Of a stretch of 64,000 bases of DNA, positions 1-6,079 are shown in pieces. This DNA is from CAZEVY01 sp964515555. GTDB taxonomy: Bacteria > Acidobacteriota > Terriglobia > Bryobacterales > Bryobacteraceae. A program made the translations under genes and the position numbers. Numbering within the stretch: position 1 is the first letter of the stretch; each line of letters opens with the position of its first letter. Where the stretch lies: contig CAZEVY010000010.1 in assembly GCA_964515555.1 (NCBI GenBank), positions 30,281 to 94,280 on the forward strand. The letters are read 5' to 3'. A model generated the notes under the pieces. It was not told the origin of the DNA, searched no databases, and was given only the letters and a program-made list of their open reading frames with translations.

Positions 1-179
1 ACCATGGTGAGCAGCCCACGGCGGGACTGGTGGTCCTTCGCATTGATCTTGAAATGCTCGGTGAGCATCGCAATGCGGCGGCTCAGAACGGCTACCTGAA
101 CCTCTGGCGATCCAACGTCTTGCTTGTTGATCCGGTAGGTCCGGATGATCTGCTGCTTTTCTTCCTTCGCCAGCGGCAT
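1..179 (-). CDS. rpsO: Small ribosomal subunit protein uS15, partial (runs off the left edge)
   Basis: The reverse strand from the ATG at 177-179 reads MPLAKEEKQQIIRTYRINKQ, then VGSPEVQVAVLSRRI, then LTEHFKINAKDHQSRRG. This is the N-terminal two thirds of ribosomal protein S15, which binds 16S rRNA in the 30S platform. The VGSPEVQ and HxxDHxSRRGL signatures are both present. An AGGAG ribosome-binding site lies about 11 bases upstream of the start. The frame stays open to base 1, so the C-terminal part is missing only because the window ends. In many bacteria rpsO is followed by pnp; that cannot be seen here. Confidence 0.95.
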   Translation of the reverse strand, partial: MPLAKEEKQQIIRTYRINKQDVGSPEVQVAVLSRRIAMLTEHFKINAKDHQSRRGLLTM

Positions 180-198
180 TCTCGCTTACGGACTCCTC

Positions 199-239
199 TT
201 CTTCCTTATCCTTCGTTATCCTTCCCGGACAGGATAGCA
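199..239 (-). promoter_or_regulatory. Possible rpsO promoter and purine-rich leader repeat
   Basis: Read on the minus strand, TGCTATCCT (231-239) resembles an extended -10 element. It is followed by two direct copies of AAGGATAA (206-213 and 216-223) in a purine-rich leader just before the rpsO ribosome-binding site. No good -35 is visible. The call rests on position and resemblance only. rpsO leaders are often autoregulated by S15, but no pseudoknot was worked out here. Confidence 0.25.
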
Positions 240-298
240 CAAAAGGTGCGTATGGGGCACGCAACCGGGGCCAAGCAACCCAGGCGGAGGCCCCACTC

Positions 299-772
299 CT
301 ACCGCAGCTTCGAGAAATCCCTGCGCATCTGCTCGACCAGCTTGCGCGCGAGCGACCGCGAGCCTCCCGACCAGGACCATCCGTCGGCCTTCGAATCCGC
401 CCATACAACCTCGGACGACTTCCGGTGCACCAGCGAGATGGCCGCCGATTTGCGGGTGCCCGCGATCCCGGCGCTCGCCTCCGGCAGCGCCTGCGGCACG
501 CTCTCCGTCTCGACGCTGGTGCTCGACGGTACCAGCGCACTCCCGGTCGACTTGACCTCGGTCCGGCTGTCGACCCGGCCGAAGCGCGCCACGCAGTCGG
601 CCTTCTCCTGTTCGGCCACCACCCGCAGCGCGCCCCACTTATGCAGCTCGACGCCGATGAACTCGTCGAGCGACTCCGGCATGCGCTGCAGGAACACCGA
701 CCGGCAGTCCTTCAGAGACTCCGCGCCCGCGAGCGCGGAAACCGCGATCAGCAGAAACAGTCTGGACATCAT
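299..772 (-). CDS. Small secreted protein of unknown function
   Basis: The 157-residue product begins with a clear signal peptide (MMSRLFLLIAVSALAGAES, cleavage probably near residue 17). The mature part is about 140 residues, with a Cys at the N-terminal side (KDCRSVF), a second in the middle (KADCVARFG), a Ser/Thr-rich central linker and a Trp-rich patch near residue 128 (VVWADSKADGWSW) before a basic C-terminus. The VxLHKWGALRVV and KSSEVVWADS stretches look like beta strands of a small periplasmic domain. It lies upstream of rpsO on the same strand, 119 bases away. No family is recognised. Confidence 0.7.
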   Translation of the reverse strand: MMSRLFLLIAVSALAGAESLKDCRSVFLQRMPESLDEFIGVELHKWGALRVVAEQEKADCVARFGRVDSRTEVKSTGSALVPSSTSVETESVPQALPEASAGIAGTRKSAAISLVHRKSSEVVWADSKADGWSWSGGSRSLARKLVEQMRRDFSKLR

Positions 773-900
773 CGCCGCCCTCCCTCGCCAGCGTGAGACG
801 CGGGGCGGCGGCGGTGGGTTGCGGGGAGTAGACCGCGGCGGAGTCGGGCCTGGAAGGCCGCCCTGCCGTTTGATATCCTTCCGCCAGGGAGGTGCGCGAC

Positions 901-1428
901 ATGCGCTTGATTCTGGGAATCGTGCTGACTTTGGCGGCGGCGCCGCTGATGGGGCAGCGGCCGTCCGAGCGCGGCTCGGCGCGGCTGATCAAGGAGATTC
1001 GCCACGAAATCCTCACGCTGCCCTACTACGACGTCTTCGACTGGGTGACATTCCAGCTCGACGGCTACAAGGTAACGCTCAACGGCTCGGTCAGCCGCCC
1101 GACGCTCAGGAGCGACATCGAGCGGGTGGTCAAGGGAATCGAAGGCGTGGAAGGCGTGGCCAACAACATCGAGGTACTGCCGCTCTCGCCCAACGATGAC
1201 CGGCTGCGTGTGGCGGTCTATCGCGCCGTCTACGGCCACACCGCCTTGCAGCGCTACGGCATGCGCGCACAGCAGCCCATACACATCATCGTCAGGAACG
1301 GCAATGTCGCGCTGGAAGGCGTGATCGCGACCGAAAGCGAGAAGAACATCGCCGGCATTCAGGCCAAGACCGTCAGCGGCGTCTTCGACGTGAAGAACAA
1401 CCTGGCCGTCGAGAAGGCGTCCAAATAG
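901..1428 (+). CDS. Secreted protein with two BON domains
   Basis: The product has 175 residues when started at the ATG at 901, which has AGGGAGG about eight bases upstream; a GTG at 892 lies inside that ribosome-binding site and is less likely. Residues 1-19 form a signal peptide. Two BON (OsmY-like) repeats follow. The first holds DGYKVTLNGSVSRPTLRSDI and ends VEGVANNIEVLP; the second holds HIIVRNGNVALEGVI and ends VFDVKNNLAVE. BON domains are thought to bind phospholipid or other hydrophobic surfaces in the envelope. It converges on the cytochrome operon with four bases between the stop codons. Confidence 0.88.
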   Translation: MRLILGIVLTLAAAPLMGQRPSERGSARLIKEIRHEILTLPYYDVFDWVTFQLDGYKVTLNGSVSRPTLRSDIERVVKGIEGVEGVANNIEVLPLSPNDDRLRVAVYRAVYGHTALQRYGMRAQQPIHIIVRNGNVALEGVIATESEKNIAGIQAKTVSGVFDVKNNLAVEKASK

Positions 1429-1432
1429 CGCG

Positions 1433-2842
1433 CTACTGACCCATCCCCAGATCCGAGAGGATTTTCGGCGACGCCTCGTCCATCGCCAGAAGCTGGTGGC
1501 AGGCGTTGCAGTCCTGGCCGATCGTCTTTCCGCCGGCGCTCGTGTGCTCGCCGTCGTGGCATCGGAAGCAGCCCGGGAAATCCGTGTGTCCGATGTTGTT
1601 CGGATACGTCCCCCAAGCCACCCGCATGTGCGGAAACACGTTGCGATTGTAGATCGCCGCGACGCGCTCGCCGGCCCGCCGGACCTCGCCGGACTTTTCC
1701 TTCGCGGCCTCGGGATGCGACTTCGCGTAGTAGGCCGCCAGAAGCTCCGGTATCCGCCGGGTGGCTTCGTCGTTCGACGCGAAGTTCGTCTTGAGGATTT
1801 CCAGGCCGGTCTTCTTGACGAAGGGCAGCGGCGGCAGCGAGCCGTCGCTCAGCGCCTGGTCGAGGGCGCGCTCGGGCGCCTCGAAGGTGTGCGTGGGCCG
1901 ATTGTGGCAGTCCATGCAGTCCATCAGGCGCGCCTCCAGGCCCGCCGTCGACTCCGCGGTCGCCCCTTTGGCGAGGAAGATCTCCGACTTGCCGCCGCGC
2001 GTGACCTCGACCCACGGAATCTTCTGGCGCTGCGCGTCCGCGGCGCGGTAGCGGATGGCGACCCCGCCGCCCAGGTGCGCGCCGTGGATGCCGGGTCCGG
2101 CGGCGCCCGGTCCGATCCGCATCAGCAGCACGGTCTTCGACGGCGTATTCTTCTCGTCGTCGGCGTGCTTGGTGATGACGCGTAGCCGGTCGGCGCCGTA
2201 CTTCTGCGGCCAGTGGCAGGATTCGCAGGTCTCGCGCGCCGGACGCAGGTTCGCGACCGGCGTCGGAATCGGGCGCGGATAGAGATCGAGTGAGACCGCG
2301 ATGACCTGCCAGGTCCCCGAAAGCTTGCTGCGGACGAACCAGGAAGCGCCCGGCCCGATGTGACACTTCACGCACTCCACGCGCGAGTGCGGCGAGTTCT
2401 GGTAGGCCGCGAACTCCGGCTGCATCACCTGGTGGCAGGCCTGCCCGCAGAAGCTGACGCTGTCCATGTAGGTCACGGCGCGATAGGTGAACTGGCTGCC
2501 GAGGAGGATGTTGGCGAAGGTCGTCACGCCGACGAACACCGCCAGCCGCCGCAGCTTCGGGTTCGTGAAATCGAGCGGGGGCAGGACCTGCGGAAGGCCC
2601 TGACGCCGGCGCTTCAGCACGATGCCGACAGGAATCAACACCAGGCCGCCGAAGAACCCCCCGGGGAGAATCAGGAACGAGAGAATCCCCAGATAGGGGT
2701 GAACCGCGTCGCCCTCCCAGGTCGCCGGCAGCAGAAACAGCCAGAGGACCGTCGCCGTCGTTACCAGGCCGACGCCGATCATGCTGAGCCAGTTGTTCGA
2801 CAGATACACAACCGGGGCGATCCAGTTACGCATGCTTGTCAT
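1433..2842 (-). CDS. NapC/NirT-family membrane-anchored multihaem cytochrome c
   Basis: The product has 469 residues. Three hydrophobic segments lie in the first 125 residues (around 18-37, 47-72 and 97-115), followed by a periplasmic haem domain. Visible haem c motifs are CVKCH, CESCH, CMDCH, CFRCH and CNACH, plus an unusual first site FCGQACH with three residues between the cysteines (CX3CH). NapC/NirT/NrfH proteins take electrons from menaquinol and pass them to periplasmic partners. The start overlaps the end of the upstream cytochrome gene by 17 bases (eight if the second Met is used), so the two are probably made together. It is the last gene of the minus-strand redox operon. The specific electron acceptor cannot be told from sequence. 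Confidence 0.88.
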   Translation of the reverse strand: MTSMRNWIAPVVYLSNNWLSMIGVGLVTTATVLWLFLLPATWEGDAVHPYLGILSFLILPGGFFGGLVLIPVGIVLKRRRQGLPQVLPPLDFTNPKLRRLAVFVGVTTFANILLGSQFTYRAVTYMDSVSFCGQACHQVMQPEFAAYQNSPHSRVECVKCHIGPGASWFVRSKLSGTWQVIAVSLDLYPRPIPTPVANLRPARETCESCHWPQKYGADRLRVITKHADDEKNTPSKTVLLMRIGPGAAGPGIHGAHLGGGVAIRYRAADAQRQKIPWVEVTRGGKSEIFLAKGATAESTAGLEARLMDCMDCHNRPTHTFEAPERALDQALSDGSLPPLPFVKKTGLEILKTNFASNDEATRRIPELLAAYYAKSHPEAAKEKSGEVRRAGERVAAIYNRNVFPHMRVAWGTYPNNIGHTDFPGCFRCHDGEHTSAGGKTIGQDCNACHQLLAMDEASPKILSDLGMGQ

Positions 2843-4502
2843 CGGTCTCCTCGATGGCGGATGTGGCGGCGCTCTCCGGCGCGGGGGCCGTCCGCGGGGA
2901 CTCCACCGGGCGGCGGCGCACGGTGCGGCCGGTGAGCCAGGCGGTGTCCATCGGATACACGTCGGGGTCGAAGATCACGCTGTAAAGGTGCCACACGGCG
3001 ATGGCCAGCGTCGCCAGCACGGCCTCGTAGAAATGCACCGTGGTGGCGAAGTCGAGCCACGTCTTGGGAAGCAGCCGCAGCATGAGATTGTTGCCCCATA
3101 GCATCACGCCCGTGAGCGCCATCACCATGGTCCCCCAAACGACGGCCCAATACTCGGTCTTCTCGATATAGCTGTGATGCGCCAGCCGGGGCCGCTCGCG
3201 CCGCAGCCCGAGATTCCAGCCGAAGCCCCGCAGGGCCTCGCCGATATCGCTCCGCCGCGGGATCAGGCCGAGCCAGTGCTCGCGGAGGTCGCGCCGCATG
3301 GCGAGCAGCGCAATGTGCAGCGCCGCGACCGCGATCATCGACACGCCCGCGGCGCGATGCAGTACGCCGCGGACGGGCCACGACCCTTCCAGCCGCACCA
3401 GCGGCAGCGCCCACCAGCTCTCCGGGTACTTCAGCGCGAACCCTGTCCACACCAGCATCGTGAAGGAGACGACCAGCGCCAGGTGCTGCGCGCGCTCCCA
3501 GGGATACATGCGGATCTCGGCGGCGGGCGCCGTTTCGACGGTCACCGGACGCAGGCGCAGCGCGCGCAGCTTGCGGATCCAGTCGCCGCCATGGTGCAGG
3601 AGCATCAGGCCGATCGTTAAGGGAATGACCAGCAGGTAGAACTGCCGGGCTAGGCGCACTCCCGCCGGCTCGGCGCCGCCGTCGGCCAGGTGAATCGTGC
3701 CGAGGCGGAAGCGGCGGCCGGCCCCGGGATGGCATTGGCCGCAGGTCGCGGCGAGGTTTTCGGGGTGGATCTTCGATTTCCTGTCGCTCGACGGGAGAAT
3801 ATCGTGAAATCCGTGGCAGGAGGCGCAGTTGGCAACCGATTGCGACCCGGTCTTCGCCGCCAGCCCGTGAAACGACGCGTCGAAGCTGGTCAGCCGGTCG
3901 CCGGGCAGGCCGAGGCGGCGCGAGAGGCGCACATCCGCATGGCAGCGGGCGCAGGTCTCGCGGATATGGCTGGGATGGACGCTCGAGGATTTTTCCCCGT
4001 GCCGCTGAATGGAGTGCTCGCCGTGGCAGTCGGTGCAGACCGGCGCTTCCGGGATGCCGCGGGCGGCGGCGCGTCCGTGGACGCTCTCCTGGAAGTGCCG
4101 CGCCGGCTCGTCATGGCAGCGGCCGCAGGCCGCCGGAACGGCCTGGCGGAAACCCGCCGTACGCGCGCTGACGATCTCGTGCGCCGCCCCGTGGCAGGTG
4201 GCGCAATCGGGCGCGGCCTCGTTGCCCGACTTCAGCTCTCGCCCGTGAACGCTGCGCGCGTGCTCGCCCGCCTGGGTGGCGTGACAGGTGGCGCACACCG
4301 GCTTGGGGGCGTCGGGCGGATGCGGGTAACTCTCGCGTTTCGCGTGACAGTCGGCGCACTTCACCGCGGCGTGCGCCGACGCCTTCACCTTGGCGTCATG
4401 GTCGTGGCAGGATGTGCAGGCGGCCGGCTCGTCTTGCGCACGAGTAACGGCCGCGCCGAGCGCCAGCGCCGCGACCGCGAGGACCGCGCGGGGAACGCGC
4501 AT
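2826..4502 (-). CDS. Nine-haem cytochrome c fused to a dihaem cytochrome b (CbcL-like quinol oxidoreductase)
   Basis: The 558-residue product starts with a signal peptide (to about residue 22). Nine CXXCH motifs follow: CTSCH, CADCH, CATCH twice, CGRCH, CTDCH, CARCH, CASCH and CGQCH, ending near residue 260. The C-terminal half has about five membrane segments with the His pattern of FdnI/HydC-type cytochrome b (QHLALVV, VLHRAAG, LHIALL, VHFYEAV, VWHLYSV). A nine-haem c domain joined to a dihaem b domain is the architecture of Geobacter CbcL, an inner-membrane menaquinol oxidoreductase used in low-potential extracellular electron transfer, although this protein is shorter. Function by analogy is inferred. 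The start codon overlaps the upstream gene's stop (TAATG). Confidence 0.87.
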   Translation of the reverse strand: MRVPRAVLAVAALALGAAVTRAQDEPAACTSCHDHDAKVKASAHAAVKCADCHAKRESYPHPPDAPKPVCATCHATQAGEHARSVHGRELKSGNEAAPDCATCHGAAHEIVSARTAGFRQAVPAACGRCHDEPARHFQESVHGRAAARGIPEAPVCTDCHGEHSIQRHGEKSSSVHPSHIRETCARCHADVRLSRRLGLPGDRLTSFDASFHGLAAKTGSQSVANCASCHGFHDILPSSDRKSKIHPENLAATCGQCHPGAGRRFRLGTIHLADGGAEPAGVRLARQFYLLVIPLTIGLMLLHHGGDWIRKLRALRLRPVTVETAPAAEIRMYPWERAQHLALVVSFTMLVWTGFALKYPESWWALPLVRLEGSWPVRGVLHRAAGVSMIAVAALHIALLAMRRDLREHWLGLIPRRSDIGEALRGFGWNLGLRRERPRLAHHSYIEKTEYWAVVWGTMVMALTGVMLWGNNLMLRLLPKTWLDFATTVHFYEAVLATLAIAVWHLYSVIFDPDVYPMDTAWLTGRTVRRRPVESPRTAPAPESAATSAIEETDDKHA

Positions 4503-4792
4503 TACCGGATGGCGGCCGGCGGGGCGTTTCTTTCAATCCAGCTCAGGTAAACGTAACCCGTCGCGAGCGCCAGTCCATAGACTAGCGCAATCGCCGTGAG
4601 GATTTGGCCCCAGCGGTCGATCCAGTCCAGCTTCCGAGCCAGCGCCTCCTGCTGGGCGATCATCGCCACTTCGCGCTCGCTGACGTGCAACGAATCGTCC
4701 TCGTGGGCCGACACCAGCTTACGGTAGCCGGCCAGTCCGATCACGACGGCCGCCAGCGCGGCCCAGACCACGATCCAGGGCACTAGGTTCAT
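4502..4792 (-). CDS. Small two-pass membrane protein of the cytochrome operon
   Basis: The product has 96 residues with two hydrophobic segments (about 4-22 and 65-84) joined by a charged loop (SAHEDDSLHVSEREVAMIAQQ) likely to lie on one side of the membrane. No haem or metal motif is present apart from two His. Its stop overlaps the start of the nine-haem cytochrome gene by one base, and 16 bases separate it from the upstream Cys-rich gene, so it is firmly in the operon. A structural or assembly subunit of the cytochrome complex is plausible. No named family is recognised. Confidence 0.75.
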   Translation of the reverse strand: MNLVPWIVVWAALAAVVIGLAGYRKLVSAHEDDSLHVSEREVAMIAQQEALARKLDWIDRWGQILTAIALVYGLALATGYVYLSWIERNAPPAAIR

Positions 4793-4808
4793 GGCGCCTC
4801 CTCTCCGT

Positions 4809-5195
4809 TCAGGCCTTCATTCGAACTTCCACCACTGCGGCCGGCCGCAGCGGCCGGCGATCGAAGGTCTTTCCCGTCGCCTCCTCGATGGCGTCGACGA
4901 CCAGGATGAGATACGCGTCCAGAGAGCACTGCACATCGTGCCTCGTCTCGCAGGTCCCGTCGGCGGCCTGCTCGGCGCAGACCGAGCAGACGTCGCGGCG
5001 GATGGCCTCGATGTAGTCGCGCACATCGTCGCTCGATGTCGATTGAATCGCCCGCGCCACCTGCGGGAACAGGCGGAACAGCGCGCAGGTCTCGGGCTGC
5101 TCGCGTCCGCACTCGCCTTCCGTGGTGCGGTCCGTGCAGACCGCGCAGATGCGCTCGCGGACCACTCGCTCCAGTTCGTCCAGTGTTTTTGGCAT
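4809..5195 (-). CDS. Cys-rich protein with a duplicated C-x2-C-x8-C-x7-C motif
   Basis: The 128-residue soluble product starts at the ATG at 5193-5195, preceded by AGAGGAG six bases upstream. An in-frame upstream extension lacks a ribosome-binding site and reads through the previous gene. Cysteines at 17, 20, 29 and 37 and again at 70, 73, 82 and 90 have identical spacing (C-x2-C-x8-C-x7-C), and the surrounding residues also repeat (RERICAVC / RRDVCSVC; TEGEC / ADGTC). Each half has four thiol ligands, enough for one Fe-S cluster or one zinc. There is no signal peptide, so it should be cytoplasmic although its neighbours are periplasmic. No named family is recognised; an electron carrier or redox sensor for the operon is an inference. 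Confidence 0.8.
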   Translation of the reverse strand: MPKTLDELERVVRERICAVCTDRTTEGECGREQPETCALFRLFPQVARAIQSTSSDDVRDYIEAIRRDVCSVCAEQAADGTCETRHDVQCSLDAYLILVVDAIEEATGKTFDRRPLRPAAVVEVRMKA

Positions 5196-5197
5196 CG

Positions 5198-5653
5198 TCA
5201 GCTCCTCTTGGCCGGATCGCTCCGCTCGCGCGAACCGCGCCCCGTACAGCGCCGCGGCGCGTGCTCCGGTCGCTCCCAAGTCCCATGAACCCCGGGCGCC
5301 GCGGATGCGCTGTCCGCCGGTTCATTCAAGTTTGGAGTCCGCATGGTCGTCGAAAGGACTGCCAGCAGCGCCGTGCTGGGCGGCTCCCGTTCCAGCACGA
5401 CCGAACTTACGCCGGCCTCCCAGGCTTCGGACATCTGGCCCGGCTCGTTGCGCGCGATCAGAACCACCCGCTCCGGCCGCGGAATCGGCGCCGACATCTG
5501 GCGCAAGTGTTCAGAGTCGAGGACAACGACTCCGTCCTGTGTCAGATCCGGTTGGTCGACCGTGACCACCTGCCAGCCCCCGCTGCGCGCGATCAGCTCC
5601 TTCAGCGCCTGCCGGTAGGCGGTGTTGGCCATAGCAATCTGCACCGTATCCAT
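5198..5653 (-). CDS. Degenerate receiver-like (pseudo-REC) domain protein
   Basis: The 151-residue product looks like a CheY-type receiver in strand and helix order: VQIAMANTAYRQAL, then DGVVVLDSEHL, then ERVVLIARNEPGQMSEAWEAGVSSVVLEREPPSTALLAVLS. Asp46 sits where the phospho-acceptor should be. The N-terminal acidic pair is missing (AMAN), the Thr/Ser switch position reads LIAR, and the conserved Lys is replaced (LEREPP). The tail from about residue 110 is polar and probably disordered. Two bases separate its stop from the next start, whose ribosome-binding site lies inside this gene. A phosphorylation-independent adaptor for the electron-transfer operon is plausible. Confidence 0.65.
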   Translation of the reverse strand: MDTVQIAMANTAYRQALKELIARSGGWQVVTVDQPDLTQDGVVVLDSEHLRQMSAPIPRPERVVLIARNEPGQMSEAWEAGVSSVVLEREPPSTALLAVLSTTMRTPNLNEPADSASAAPGVHGTWERPEHAPRRCTGRGSRERSDPAKRS

Positions 5654-5698
5654 GACTCACGCCCTATCCACGCCTCACGCCCTTCGTTCCCGCGCGGA

Positions 5699-5917
5699 CT
5701 ACTTCTTCTCAGCCTTGTAGCCTTCCAGCGACTTGTGCTTTTCGTAGTACTTGCCGGCCTCGTTGAGTTCCTTCGACGTGGCTGTCACGTGGCAGACCGC
5801 GCAAGCTTTCTTTTCCTTCTTGGTGTATTCGACCTTGCCGAACGACAGCGTGGCGTTCACCATGACGCCGCTCCAAAGTATGAGTGCCGGGAGTACGTAT
5901 CTTAGTAAGCTCTTCAT
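5699..5917 (-). CDS. Small monohaem c-type cytochrome
   Basis: The start is taken at the ATG at 5915-5917, which has GGAGG four bases upstream, giving 72 residues; an ATG 69 bases further up has no such site. A signal peptide (MKSLLRYVLPALILWSGVMV) precedes a mature domain of about 50 residues with one CAVCH haem site. No Met follows the haem motif, and the only later His is in YYEKHKS, so bis-His ligation, as in low-potential c7/c3 cytochromes, is more likely than His/Met. It is the first gene of the cytochrome operon and probably a soluble periplasmic shuttle. Confidence 0.85.
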   Translation of the reverse strand: MKSLLRYVLPALILWSGVMVNATLSFGKVEYTKKEKKACAVCHVTATSKELNEAGKYYEKHKSLEGYKAEKK

Positions 5918-6079
5918 GACGCCTCCAATCCTGGGTGGTGCAATTCTCCGGCCATTAGGCAGTGTGGGAGAGTCGCACTGTTTCACGGAAACAGGCGTCG
6001 AGTCGGGCTTCGCGCGATGGGCGCGAGGGTGCGCGCCGGCAGAAAGCGGGGGTTTTCGCCCACCGGCGTGGGCGACCGC

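Noticed and set aside
4809..5279. Longer version of the Cys-rich protein starting at 5279
   Set aside because: The extra N-terminal 28 residues overlap the upstream gene and lack a ribosome-binding site, while the ATG at 5195 has a strong one.
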